From contig JAVGVS010000023.1 in assembly GCA_032718565.1 (NCBI GenBank), forward strand, positions 957,515 to 1,021,514: 64,000 bases of DNA, given 5' to 3'. The DNA is from Distichodus sexfasciatus (taxonomy: Eukaryota; Chordata; Actinopteri; Characiformes; Distichodontidae). Shown piece by piece: positions 11,501-26,500 of the stretch. The position numbers were made by a program, and so were the translations under genes. A model generated the notes under the pieces. It worked only from the letters and a program-made list of their open reading frames with translations, searched no databases and was not told the DNA's origin. The stretch's first letter is position 1. Each line of letters starts with the position of its first letter.

Positions 11501-14500
11501 AATATTCAAACTGCATGCAAACGATGTAGAGTGGCTGGAAGTGTGTGTGTGTGTGTGCACGCGGATGGAATAACCAAACGGCTTCTTCAGAAAGCCACGT
11601 AGCTTTGGGCAAATGTGTTGAGAAGAGAATATTTACACACGACAGAAAAAAATGCAAACAAGGAAAGTCAAATGGTGCGATTTCTCTTCCCAGTCTCGTG
11701 ACAGCGGGTTACAAATATTGATTTATGTATAAAGGCTAAGATGCTGCTGGTGTGGCTTCCATCAGAGGAACAAGGCCCAATTGGACGGGTCGGATTGGCA
11801 GTTAGCGCCAGATCGGGAATGAGGGACAGGATCGGACAGCTGGTGTCAGCGAGGCCACTAAGTGTCACGTTCAATCTCGTCAAGCTTCCGATGACAGAGC
11901 CAAAAAAAAGCCCGCTCGGATTCGATCCGTCACTACCCAGCTCTCCGTGAGGTCCCGGGCAGCCCTACGGACACAGATGTGCAAAATTCGGAGTGATGAG
12001 AGTCAAATCAGCTGAGCTGAGATGTGAGATGTGCGACAAGAGTACGAGGGTAGTAAGACCTTTTAGATTAAAAAAGTTAACTGAAATATGATGAAGAAAA
12101 ATGCTAATCGATACTGGTAAAGATTGATTTACATTTACCATTTCTTAATCACAGAGACAGTCTCCCTGAGAGCAACTTGGGGTTAAAGGTCCTACTCAGG
12201 GACCCGGTGGCGGTAGTGTTGGAGGAAAGACTCAAACCCATGACTTTTTGATCTAGAGATGAGTATCCTACCACTAGACCACCAGCCACTGATTGATGAT
12301 GATGCTGAAAATGTGATGGCATCTTTTGTTTACATCAATGAATGTTTTTTGATATTATTTTAACATTTGATTTCAGAAGTAGCTCATGTAATTTTTTTTT
12401 AATCATGGCAGCTAAAGTAAAGTCTGACTTGGTCAATGTAAAAGTTTCCAAAGACTCAAGGCTTAGACAGCATGGAAGTACTTCAAGTGAAAAATGCTCT
12501 TTCACAGTGCAGAGTTTGAATGGCGTCAACACCACCAGCACTACAGAGAAAACACACAGGTGATATTCTAAAGGACAAAGCGCCATCAATGAAAAACCTC
12601 CCTAAATTACCATTAGCAGGAGAAATGTTTAGTGTTATTTGTCCTTGTAGCTGCTAAATGCTCATTATTAAAGCTATAACTCATTTACCTGCTACATTCA
12701 ATTTCAATTAAATAGGTGTTTGAGAAAATGTTTTGGCTGGAATCCAGCCTTATTCTACATTGATTGATGGTGTTTGTGTGTGTGTGTGTGTTCTTGCAGT
12801 TTGACCTTGTTGAGTGAGACATGACCTCTAACCAGTTATTTTATACACATTTGTTTGACGAGTAAGTAGATAATAATTGATTGATGTCATTTTTGACGTT
12901 TTTAATTTTTACATAAAAGTAAGTGCACTATATTCATACACACTTTCCCCATTCACACTTTCAAAAGTAAAACACCACATCTGTTAAGGTGTGACGCTTG
13001 AATGTTAGAGACATTCCTATGAATAGGCTGCTTTGACACCTAACAACGTTGGTGAGATTTTCACATCTCCTGATCTGAATGTGTCAGACTGCAGCTGTCA
13101 GACGCCTGGTGTTTTAGCTCAGCACCGTGACTTGCTCTGAACAAGCAGCGGGCCACAAAGGGACATGGACACTGAATGAAAGAAAGAAAGAGGAAAAGAA
13201 AGAAAGAAGTGGCGTTGAGGATCAGGACAATAGAATGTAGTTCAGGTGGATGAGAAGTAAAGAGAGTGGTTGAGGAAGAGGGGGAAGGAGTGTAGTTGAG
13301 GAGGAGGTAGAAGGTGTGTGGTAGAGGAGGAGGAGGAGGAGGAGGAAGAGTAAGTAGTGTGGTTGAGGAGGAGAAATGCTTGTGGTTGAGGAAGAGGTAG
13401 GAGTAGGAAGACGATTAGGAGGAGGAAAGAGTTCAGATGAGAAGGAGAGGTAAGATGTGTGGTAGAGGAGGAGGAAGAGGAGGAGGAAGGAGTGTGGTCA
13501 TGGGGGAGGAGATGACAGTGGTCGAGGAGTAGAGGAGGAGGAGGAGGATGAAGTGTGGTGGTGGAGGAAGAAGTGAGTGTGGCCAAGGAGGAGGAGGAGG
13601 AGGAGGATGAAGTGTGGTGGAAGAGGAGGAAGTGAGTGTGGCCAAGGAGGATGAGGAAGAGGAAGATGAAGTGTGGTGGAGGAAGAGGAAGTGAGTGTGG
13701 TCAAGGAGGAGGAGGAAGAGGAAGGTGAAGTGTGGTGGAGGAGGAAGAAGTGAGTGTGGTCAAGGAGGAGGAGGAAGAGGTGAGTGTGGTCAAGGAGGAG
13801 GAGGAAGATGAAGTGGGGTGTGGTGGAGGAAGAGGTGAGTGTAGTCAAGGAGGAGGAGGAAGAGGTGGGTGTGGTCAAGGAGGAGGAGGAAGAGGAAGAT
13901 GAAGTGTGGTGGAGGAGAAAGAAGTGAGTGTGGCCAAGGAGGAGGAGGAAGAGGAAGTGTGGTGGAGGAGGAAGAGGTGAGTGTGGTCAAGGAGGAGGAG
14001 GAAGAGGAAGATGAAGTGTGGTGGAGGAGGAAGAAGTGAGTGTGGCCAAGGAGGAGGAGGAAGAGGAAGATGAAGTGTGGTGGAGGAGGAAGAAGTGAGT
14101 GTGGTCAAGGAGGAGGAGAAGAGGAAGATGAAGTGTGGTGGAGGAGGAAGAAGTGAGTGTGGTCAAGGAGGAGGAGGAAGAGGTGAGTGTGGTCAAGGAG
14201 AGACGCTGGGTAAAATGGTTTCTAGTGGGTTCAGTAACAAAAGAGGGCAGTGTGTAAGTGAGACACTGAGACACATCTATCACACTCTCGTTCCTGTCCC
14301 AGCTTTAACTCTGTCACACCCTCACCCTCGCCTGCAGCTCTGCTCCACACATCCACCCCGCATCCACCCCTCACACCCACAACAAAGACGGAGAGAGAGA
14401 CTGAGGGAGGAAATGAAAGGGAGAGAGAGGTGGGGGGGAGGATGGGGGGAGGTGAGGTGAAGGAGCGAAACAGACAGAAAGACATAAGTGTGTGAGAGAG

Positions 14501-17500
14501 AAAGAGAATGAGAGAGAGCGCTGAGAGGTAGAGTGTATGTGACAGAGAGACAGACAGTGACAACAGAGATGAGAGAGAGTGTGTCTGTGTATGTGTGTGT
14601 GTTCAGGCTCTAGAACAGCGTAAGATCCAGTGGCATGTTCTAAAGGCACAAATAATTCAACTCTCGGGGCTGACATGTGGCTGCACTCTCCCCCTCTCTC
14701 TCTCTCTCTCTCGCGCTCTCTCTCTCGCGCTCTCTCTCTCTCTCTCTCTCGGTTGAGTGACATATTCAGTTCAGCTAGCATTAGCACAGCCTGCTCAAAT
14801 ACTACACAGAGGAGAGGGGTGATGATGAACTCTACACACACGCACACACACACACATACTTCCCCAAACACTCTACAAAACACTCGGCTCATGTTTCATA
14901 CTGCAAATATAATATAACACCCACCCACTTCAACACACACACACACACACCCCTGCACGAATGTGCCCTACACGCAGATATACATCACATTCGAGGTTAA
15001 ATGTGACCCTGCCTATGATAACCCGGCTAAAGTCGCAATTTTTCTACCTCCTCTTTACCTGACGTGACTGCCGCGGATACACATTGATCTTAATGTCTGT
15101 ATGCACTTTATAATGATAGAACAGTAGTTCCTAAACCGAAAAACACCCAAATCACCAGTTGTTTTTGCACATAAAGTAATCCCAAAGACGTTAGAAAAGC
15201 AATGTTTACGAAGCCAACCTCCAGTGTTTTCCGGTGGAAAATGGAAACGTAACGTGAATAAAATCACAAATTTCACTATTTATCCTGTTAGAAATTACAT
15301 TTCAAACATTACATCCGAAAACCTCAGTACATAATCTATCATTTACTGCAATAAACTCATATGGCATATTGTTGATATTTTTCTCGCTATGACTACTTTG
15401 ACGCGCTTTACTTCATATTTAGATTTGGCGATTTTAGCCGGGTTTTCACTTATCTGCTGTCGTTTCAGGGCAAGCCTCCCTGAAAGCAACTTAAGGTTAA
15501 GGGTCTTGTTCAGGGACCCACTGATGGTAGTGCTGGAGGTAGAATTCGAACCCATGACCTCTTGATCCAGAGGCAAGTGTCCTAAGCACTAGACCGCCAC
15601 CACGCCATGTACATTCGCCATGTACACATGCATGGACATTTGTGTATGCATCCCTGAATGTATGCATGCATATTTGTGTGTGTGTATGTGTGTGTGTAAG
15701 CATTGGTTGTTAAATTCTGTGAAATATTGTCACATGAATGAAAATCTGAGGTTAGTCAGACTTTTGTAGCTTTTGACATTTTTGTGTGTGAGAACTGATC
15801 ATGATTTCCTGTGTGTGTGAGTGAGGGCATGTGTATGTGCGTGTACTTACGGACTAACGACCCTGAACTGGACATAGGGCACCAGCTGCAGCAGCAGCTT
15901 AACTCCATTGTGCCACTCCTCCTCAGAGCGGAATTCACAGTCCTGCGTGTCACACTCCTCAAAGGAGAACTGGTAGTAGGTGTTGGTGTCTTCAAACACC
16001 ACACGCTGGTCCACTACAACACACACACAGAGTGGAAAAGATGAGTTTTGCCAGTACGGCTACAAAAACACACCTAGCAGTCAGAAGAACACACTCACAT
16101 TTCCCTGTTGCAGCCCAGTCCCAATGAACAGTGAAGTAACTGATTCAACTCAAGCTCTGATTAATGTTACTAATCCTTATCCAAGCATCTCTCTAACAGA
16201 GCAAACCTGAAGCCGAGGATCCGCAACTGCGGTCTTAAAGTGACAAAGAGATTTTTTTTTTTACATGTATGGCCTTTAGAGCAAGTTAGGCTTTGGAATT
16301 GTGTAATCATATAGAGTAAAATTGAAGGAATAAATTGTGAAGTTGAGGAAATTCTAGAGGTTTTCACTTCTTCTCATAATATTTCTTAAAATGCATTCAC
16401 ATAAAAGTTCTTAACATTAACAGACGCCACACAAACACTCGCCCTAGCCAAGAGGCAAACTGCCTTGGCAGGAAACAAAGAAGAAACCACAACTAAGGTG
16501 AGAAAGGTGGGTGTGACGCGAAATGTTTCCACTATGTTGTAGTGGGTCAGTAGTTTGATTTACTTTTATGTTGTATTAGCTTTCATACATTGTGTATTGT
16601 GTCATGATTTATGGATTTTGTGCATTCATAAAACCCAGCACTGCCCAATGGCAAAAGACAGACTTGTCTGGGAGAGACTCAAGATCAAACTGTCTTGGTA
16701 CAGAGAAGAAACTCAAACTGAATTTGGGAAGATGGACATAAGATGGTTATTTGGATTGACCAAACAGGGTTTTGTGTACTGACTGTGTTGTAATATCCAG
16801 ATTTTAGGATGATCCAGAGCAACTTTCATTTCCTAACTTCAGGGACAATGCCTCTGGAGCAACTTGGAGTTAAGGGTCTTACTCAGGGACCCAATGATGG
16901 TAGCACCAGAGGTAGGCCTCAAACCCACGATCTCTTGGTCCAGAGGCAAGTGTCCTAATCACTAGGACACCACCACCCTACAAAGTGGGTCCAAAATGGT
17001 AAAATGCCAATCTCAGTCCTCTCTACTGCATCAGTCCAGTAGAACAGGTTACATTACAAAAGGTCCAATGCTGCAACCAAGCCTAAGTGTAGTGACCAGG
17101 TGAAATGTATAGATTTGTGTGCTTTGTTTAAGTACTGCTTAATGAGATGAGGTGAACATGTCACAGCTGGCTGGATGCAGTGAATAGACTCAATTACCAG
17201 AGAGAGGGGCATAATGGCATGTAATGAGCTTGTGCAGTGACCACTGGTGTAGTCGCGAGCATGATGCAATGATGTACAACGTGAGGTGATGGTGGGAATC
17301 GATAGGTCATTCTGCTGAGCGCCTGGAGCTGTGCAGAGCACCAGTGATGCAAATTGTCTAGTGGTGCATGGTAATAGACATAGTATATCTTAGCACAAAC
17401 TTGAATTTGCAAATATATTTACTTTCTCAATTCAAGATTTTCTAAAACCTATTTTTTCAAATTCTAATTATAGCTTTTACTTTGAATAATGTTGTGAAGG

Positions 17501-17819
17501 TTCAAGGAAAAATGACTTTGACAAATACAAATACACATCAGCAAAAGAATTCACCAGTTAAATGATAATTTTACTCTAAAAAAATGGGAACACTAAATTT
17601 AGGGATATTATTTAATTTATTTTTATTAATTTTACTTTATGAATTTAATGATGATTTTACATTACATTTTTCATACAATTAAATTTTTGTTCAAAACTAC
17701 TAGAAGAATTTTTCTATTTTAAACATGCTTAAAATCAGCAAAATAATCGACCAAACACTTTAAATCTGTTTTTATAGATTATTCAGACCTTGTCGTAAAG
17801 GTTATATACATATATATAT

Positions 17820-17889
<70 letters not shown>

Positions 17890-20501
17890 CCAGATCATTT
17901 TTCCTACATCAAAAATGCTTTAAATAATACTGTAATACTATAAAAGTAAGTTACTGGCCCAGATCTTTCTTTTAGTAATTTCAAGAAAAATACTTATAAT
18001 AAGCACAATTTTCAGGGATGAACCAAAGTGAACTTCTCTTCACTTGTTAAGAAGTTTTTTTATGCAGTGGAGTAGTTTGGGTTAATTACCTGAGTGCAGA
18101 ATGCCCAGCTCCAGCAGCACCTGCCAAACTCGTGCTGCCATCATCCTGCACTGGACAAACACACACTGCTCCAAAAGCCACTGGACCAGCTCCACACCTA
18201 CATAGCTCCTCCTGAGGACACACACACACACACACACACATGCACACGTCAATGTCTTCCCTAACACATTGGGATGCACTAATCCGCTAGTCGCTGAATC
18301 AGTTCATGGTGACACAGCTGACATAGGCGTTTCTGTGAACACACACACAAACACATATGCATGTGTGCACACTCTCACACTCAAAAAATTGTGTTGCAAT
18401 TGTTGACACATAAAAATAGCGCTCTTATGTCAGACCTGTTTAAAATCAAGACTACAAGAAGCTGAGGATTCAAGATTCTTTATTTGTCCCATACATGGTT
18501 ATACAAGTACAACATGTAGTGAAATGTAGCCTAATTATTCCTAAGACTGTGCAAAATACAATTTTAGAAATGATATCTAGAGAAATATATTATAAAAATA
18601 TTATATATGTAAAGTGCAGTGTGCATTAATGTATATTTTAATGTATAACAGTGTATAAGCATAAATATGTCCCTTCATGTAGGTATGTCACCAAGTCTTT
18701 AATGACATATAAGCATAAAGGGACATATAAGCAAGTCTCAGCAGTGTGTATGTGTTGTGTGTTTGTGCAGATCTTCCAACAAAGTGCAAGCACATAAGAA
18801 TCCATTCCCCTATTCCCTATGGTCCCTGCACGGCACATGTCCGCATCACGCTTTCCATCAGCACCCACACGTGGACTTTTCTGTGCTGCCGGGCCGTCAA
18901 TCCGACCAGAGAGCCGCTTGGACGCGGGCCATCGATCGCGCCCGTAAGTAAGCGGTGATGAGTCAGCCGGACTGGTTCTCCCGCCCCCACCTCTCCCCAC
19001 TCCTCCTCCCCTTTAACATGAGCGTCACATCGATTCTCAGATTGATGGACAGCACTGTACACTCCCACGGATCAGCTGCTGCCATCACTACTACAAAAGC
19101 ATGAGCTCGGATCGATAGCCCATTCACTTCTGCTCCCTGCTCTCACCACACGGCAGCCTGAATACACACACACACACAGCCTCACACACGCACATCATTT
19201 TGAGGTCCAGGACAATTAATGTCAAATGTATTATTAATAAAAGCATTATTGTGTTACATAATGTATGATATTGAATTATGTATTGTATTATATAACTGTC
19301 TGTGCAGTCCTGTAAAACTTTTCAAAGCCTAACCTTCACAATGAACTATGACTGTAGTCTATGCCTTTGGGTTTTCTGCACACTACATTTAACACTGTAG
19401 AGAGTCTGAAACTACTGGAGAGTTTAGCGTTCATGGCTGAAGAGTTTAAACTACACATAAAGGCAGGTTACAATACCAGACTGTGTCACGACTATTGTTA
19501 GGGAATTCATAAATGTTTGAGAAACTATGAATCACCAAAAACTAGACTCCGTATCCCTTTTACATGCCATTTTCTATAAAAACTGTCTCAGTGTTGCAAA
19601 ACAGCTTGTTCCAACAAGGAATCAGGGGGAAATTTAGTGTCAATTTTCCAGACTAAACTACTTTTCTGAATGCTCAGTGTCCCAGAAGTAGATGTTTTTT
19701 TGCTCCTACTAGTATTCTAGCCCCTAAAGTAAGATTTAATCAGACTACGCTAGTACTGCACATCAAAAATTTAATATTTGTTTTAACTGAGAACTATTTC
19801 TGGCCTGTCCAATATTATCACAAAACACAAAAACACATTTTCCTACCCATTAAGGGAAAGGAAAAAGCAGATTTTCTCTATTGATCCAGATTATACTGTT
19901 GATAAACTTCATCACATATATAATCAGCATAATCCACTTAATTATTGATTAATGTCTGATCATAAATAGATTCATGGATTCAGATGTATAGAGAACTTTT
20001 TTTAAGTTTGCCATTACACAACTCATTGCATTTAGTTGTTCCTTGTTTATAGTTGGTAGCTCAGGTACAGGAAATGCTTGCTTAACATGTCACAGGGTTT
20101 AAGAGATTAAATCCCTAAAAAACACTCAGAAAAACCCACATACACTCCAACACTCTCACACATCTTCCCACCTGATAATCCGGGCCAGGTGGATCTTGTC
20201 TTTGGCAGGGTACGGGCCGTGAGACAGGAAAGCATTTCTTAATGCACGACCTGCACAAGGGAAACTCTGGGAGCATGTCTGATAGACATGATAAAGAAAA
20301 GGAGAGAGAGAGAAATATGCAGAAATTGAAAATTTTAATTCATGCTTTTAGAAACATTCATCAATTTATAAAGATTATCTCAAACTGTGCAACCTTCCAG
20401 GGAATTTCCACATGCAAAACGTGTGCGTTTATAACATGTGACCCCAGCAACATAAGCTTTTGTATTGAAGCTTAAACAAAAGGTGTCATCATCAGGTTCA
20501 T

Positions 20502-20533
<32 letters not shown>

Positions 20534-23500
20534 AGCAAATACACAAATACACCTAACCAGAAAAAAAAACAGACCTCGGGGCTTTGTCCAAACCAAACCT
20601 GGATTCTTAACTAATGGACATGTCAAATGTCTGATCAATAGGTTTCTCGCCTCCTCTCTCTGCTCAAAAACATCTTTAGCATTATTGATGAAAGGCAAAA
20701 TTAAAACACAGTCACAGACAGCTGGGTTACGCTGAGGTGTCACGTGATCTGACTCTATATTCACCCCCGAGCGATACCCGTCTACTCTTTAACTGCCCAA
20801 GCAAGTTGACACAACACAAAAAGTTCTCGAGTTACAGCGTCTTATCGGCTTTCCTAAACGTTGCTCGACTCATTTACATTTACAACAATGGAAATGAACT
20901 CCGGCTGCAAGCACTGGATTACTATGGTTGTCTTAAAGGGGAATCCCACCCAAAAAACAGAAACAGAAGAAAATCCCTCAATATTCAGAATGTACTTTTT
21001 GTGCATTTCGGGGCAGGGTTTTCAGTTTTGCAGTTTTTTTATTTCTAAACCAGGATTTTTTTCAAATTGCATCACCAAGGAGAGTACAAAACAGTTCAAA
21101 AAATTCAAGCTTGGATTAAAAAGGATAGCAACCTAAAACACCAATCTCGCTTAAGAAGTAATGAGCTTTTGAAGCTAGCGGGGCTCAGCCAGCAATGGCA
21201 ATAACCTCATTAGTTTTCATTTGGTTCTTTTTCTTTGAAAGTTTAACTACATTTAGTTTTAAAAGAATTCTCCAAACTGCTAGAAATCGCTGAAAGCTAA
21301 TGAGGTAGTGGGGCTTAGCCAGTCGTGCTACTTGCCCCCAATGGACTGCATTCACTGTTATACTGTATATTAGCTATATTAGCATTCGTAAGTATAATAT
21401 TCCTTTAAAAATTACTTTTTGTGTTCAACTACCCCACAAAGTTCAGAACCACCTCAGCTCTGAGAATGCTGTTTGTAACCTCTTTTATCCCTGTCATTCC
21501 GTCTTTTACTACATTTTCAGGTTATCCACTGAGCAAACTCACACACACTCACACACTCCAAACTGATGATGAGGACGATTAGGCAGAGAGGTTGTGCATT
21601 TAATCTGACTCGTGTTGGGATTAAAGGAGATTCAGAGATGCAGACATCAATTATCATAACTAGCGACCAGAGATCAAACCCAAACGGTGAAGCTGAAGAG
21701 ACACATCAGCACCAGATTCCCAGATTAACATCACAGCCTGCTTTCTCCCCCTCAAGTGGATCACACACAGAATAGTAATGAATGTGAGAGTGTGTGTATT
21801 TGTAAAGAGAAAGTACTACAGTATACAGTAAAAATCTGTTAATGGTAGTTGTTGGAGCAATAAAAATGTAGAAAGCAAACTGGTAGGTGTGTGTTTGTGT
21901 GTGTGTGTGTCTGTAGAGAATGGTCTGTAATGTACAAGGTAAAAGTTAAGTATGTTATGTATATTACTGGTAATAGTGGGCGCAGAAAGCATGTAAAGAC
22001 TTATTAGTGTAAATGTCAAATTTCATCACAATGTAATATTGTATATCACAATGTCTGTTACGATGCAATCTCGATTTGATTCGATTCAATTCAGTGACTC
22101 AATCAGTGAGACAATTTCATATGATGTTTTTATACACTTCATCAAATCACAAAAAGCAACTAAAATATCATTTGATGTTTTTATTTGTAAGTTTAACCAG
22201 ACATTTAAATGAAAAACAATCTTTTCTTCTATTAAAAACAGATTTCCTGTTCAATATAAAGTAACATTAAAACACGTATGATATCTGATCGATGGTTTAA
22301 TTTTGGATCAATATATCAATATAGGTCAAAATTGGCCTATCAACAGGCCAATTTTCTAAATGTTCTCACAAAGGCAGGGAGACAAGGCATTTTGGCATAA
22401 TGAAAATGTTTAGCTGGTATTTTCAAAAAAATATTCAGAAAGTAAACTTGCAACCTCTAGTTACTGATGTTAAGATTATGGCCACACTCAGCTAATCAGG
22501 GTTAAGATTTAGGCTTTTGTGTTTGTGTTTTTCTCAGTTCTTACCTTGGCCCTGGTTGGAGCGGCCGTGCTGGGTCCCGGGACAGTATCAGGTGACTGCT
22601 GCCAAGACACAATCAATATAAAAAAGTAGGTAATAATGGCATTAAAGCAATCAGACTCTACAGAGGACTATGACCCCAAAACTACACACAGGCTTTCAAA
22701 CCGACCACCTGTCTTACAGCGTTCAACATGTCACAAACATCGCTGCTGAATACACAACTTTAGGTCGTACAGGGGCCAATACTCAGTTAGCAGCCAAAGG
22801 TCACGGTGAAAATACTATAGTATAATACGTGCATGAGACTGAGCCAAAATGCTTGGCATAATTAATCTACAGTATACATTTCTTTTGTAATAAACTGACT
22901 GAATGGATGGAGAAATTGTACACATTTCAAATCTTGTGAACATTTTTTGAAGACAAAGAGAGCAAATGGAGACTAGGGCTGGAAATGGATTCTAAAAAGA
23001 ACGGATTCCGAGTTAATTTCAGGTTAAACAGAGCTGTGAATCAGCTCCAGAGTTATTTAGCTTTGTATATTGTGCCATTAAATGAACTCATAGCTTATCA
23101 CGAGTGTTCAAAATAACTAAAGAAAGTAACAAAACTGTGATCTACATAAAAATAGTTTTAGCTGTTAGTGTGTGTTTTTTGTATCACTGCCATGTTGCTA
23201 CGTCATTCTTTATTTACTTTTAGCATGTGTAGTAAATATATGTTCTTCATTGGAAACTACCAAAACCTTCATGGAAATCACTCTCTGGAATTGACTCTTG
23301 GAACTGGAATCAGAATCCGAGTTCAAAACAATGCAAACAAACAGTATTAAGACGAACCTCATTCACTAGCCTGTTAACCAAAGCCAGTTTCTGGTAGCTA
23401 ATGCTAATTCCATTAGTGCTTGATCCCAGCATGACACACTGCAATTTCTATACAGCATTCACAACACTGTACTATACTACACTATACAAACTATTCTGTT

Positions 23501-26500
23501 ATACCATGTAGCCCTATTCTACTGGAATCGATTGAGATTTCTTAAGTTAGAGCTGCTCAACGTGTCTAAAATGCTGTGGGACAGAAGGCAGGAGACAGAC
23601 AAAAATAGAGATTTGACAAACCACTAAATACAGTTCTCCTCCTTGGAGTCGGTGTTGACTCCATGGTTGGAGAAGCTGTGCTAGAGACCTGTACGAGTGA
23701 CCTGAGTATTGTGAGTCTGAATCTTAGCTGATGTCAGTGTCCCTAGAGCTAGCATGACTGACCCATCCTACCATTTTTGGACCCTTATGGAATTTTTTTA
23801 AGGGACTAAACTGACAAAGAGATTGGTCTTCTTAAAAGTGTGTTGTTGTAAGCAGTGTTGGAGAAGCTACTTTTAAACACAAGTTTTTCATGCTACAAGC
23901 TACTTGTAATTAAGAGTAGCTACCAATGTATCATTTACATCATTATTTATAAAAATAGTTACTTTTACAGCTACAGCATTTTAAAATGAGCTACTAATAA
24001 GCTACTGAAAAATGTTAAGTTAGTAACGTCACTACTTGCTTCTCCCCAACACTGGTTGTAACTACGCACTAAAGATAAGCTGAGCTATCTGCACCCACAG
24101 ATGGAGCACAAAAAGACTGATAACATGAAAGTATAATATCTCTGATGTATTCACTTGAATTTTTGGAATAACATAGTGTGAGTTCAAATACTTGACAAGC
24201 AGATCAGCTTTTGAGTTTAACTTTGTCTTCGTGAGTAAACTCCTCATGACAGATTTTAGAAACGGAGCTCACTGTATGAGTTTAGCGGTTTGTCTGCCGC
24301 AGCTCGTGGGGCGTAAAAGCAGCAGGGTGTTGAGTTTAATTGGAGCAAACTGTCATTTTAGCCTTTCGTTGTGAGAGTAGACGTAAAGAGAGAAAGGGAT
24401 GGACCATTAGAAAGATCTAGAGCAGCGTCACTGATCCTTATCATAGCTATCGTTCGTGCAAGTGCTATTCGGGGCGATGCTCTTAAGTTGTCTGTTCCTC
24501 TTTTGTTACTGAATGACGGCATCGCAACCCTTTCTCCCCTCGTTTTCTCACTCTGAACTTTTCATGTGCTTGAAGAATCTGAATAATCAAATAAGATGAA
24601 TGAGGAGCAAATATAATTTGCTATCTTTAAGCTCTTTACAACAACACATTTGTCCATCATCCTGTATGATATTATATATTATGAGAGCCATGCAGAGGTG
24701 GACAGAAACAAAGTACATTTACTTGAGTAGTGTACTTAAGTATAGTTTAAGTAGTGTTTGTACTTCACTTCAGTAGTATTTTTTGGAAACTTATGACTTG
24801 CACTTCACTACATTTGAAAGACAAATACCATACTTTTCACTTCACTACATTTCTATCAAGGTTCTTGTTACTCGTTACTTACAAATCTGTGGATAGAATG
24901 GGTGTTATTCTCCCTTTTCTAAAACGTTTTCGCAGGTGACAGCCTATCAGTGATGAGTAGGGTTACATCACACCTGTAGACTGTAACTATAAAACCAAGT
25001 TCAGACAGTACTACCGTTTTTTGTCTTGCTTCAGTATTGTTGCTCTTGGAATGTCATGAAGGTAGAGGTGTAAAAGCAGGTTGGAATGTTAATTCTATTT
25101 TCTGAGCAGGCTTACAGCTATTGCACTGTCCTCCTGATTCACATACACATATATGTGTGCACACAGTGCCAGAGCTGTGTCAGAACACTACCATGCTGTT
25201 TTGTTCTACCAATTCCTTACTCCACAGTTTGTACAAGTTAGTCAGAGTTTTAGGTACTATAAGTGTAGTGGCAATAATGCAACAATGCAGTGAAAGAAGA
25301 TGTATTATTTATACTTAAGTCTTTTTTCCTTACTTTAACTTAAGTAAACATTTGACTGCACGACTTTCAATTGTATTGGAGTAACGTTTGACCAGTGGTA
25401 TCCGTATTTTCACTTAAGTAAAGAAGTTAGGTACTTTGCCCTTCTCTGGTGCCGTGCATATAACCCACTGGCCATTTGAATGCCTAATAATGAGTGAATG
25501 ATTCCATACTTTCATACTACAGTCAGGAACAGTCAACGTTAGAAAGCTGATCTGTGATCAGACTATGTCAGGGGTGCCCAATTCCGTTCCTGGAGGGCCG
25601 TTATCCTGAAGGATTTGCATCATATCTGGTGAGTTCATCATATTGTGGTGAGCTTTTACCTTAGACAAGGTGTCAATGTTCTGAACTCCAGGATACTGGA
25701 CCTCTAGGAGCTGAACTGGACACCTCTGGTTTATAACTTTTCTAAAATGCACAATATTAAATAAGCCCTGATCTCAGATCAGTGTTTTTTTATTTGGGTT
25801 ACTGTTACTATGCCGGTGAAATATGGGCAGTTTGATCATTTGTATATTGCAGTGTAGGAATGTAAGAAAGATAGAAGAACAGAGAGAGAGACACACAGAG
25901 AAAGATAAAGAAAGAGAGAGAGAAAGAGAGAGATCGTATCAACACATTCCCACTACTGGACCAGGCTTCTATCTCTAAGTATGCCAAACCATGTGTGGGT
26001 TTTGCTTTGGCTGCAGCCACTGTGTGAGAGTGTATGTATGTGTGTGTGTGTCAGCGTCCGCAGCAGGCGTGTGTCCGCTCTGGAATATTGATTCACCGTA
26101 GGCTGGGGCCAGTCGGCCTGGCGGAGAGACAGACAGTGTTTGGGTTGGGAGTGAACTGGAGCACGCAGACAGAGCATTCAACCTGAAGATGTGGCAAAGT
26201 AAAAAAACACAGTCTTTACACGAAGACTGCCCGAATCTTACAGGAAAACAGGGAGACAGGCTGGGACAGGCACCCAAAAATACAGGGATGGAGTACCTTC
26301 TGAGAATAAAAACAGACCAGCAAAGATTTTAAATTGGTCCATAGTGGATATTTGCCTAATTCCAAATGGCTTGGAGCAGGTCAAAGCTTAAAAACACAGA
26401 TTAAACAACAAAGCCAGCTTGAAGGCTTTCTCATCTTGAGTTTGTGACAAATAAAAATGGGTCTTTAAGTTGCTCCCCAGTTTGGCAGGTTGGTAATTAG

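Noticed and set aside
13242..14563. Proline/serine/leucine-rich frames on the minus strand and Glu/Gly-rich on plus
   Set aside because: By-products of the GGA minisatellite; several overlap in different frames with the same repeated composition.
14371..14892. 173-codon minus frame with Arg-Glu repeats
   Set aside because: It arises from the CT/GA tract; the residues are a pure R-E alternation without flanking coding signal.
26080..26177. Acceptor-like CTGTCTCTCCGCCAG near 26,120 as a rapgef5 exon
   Set aside because: The only nearby donor leaves about 20 nt and the phase gain does not help. Too speculative to list.
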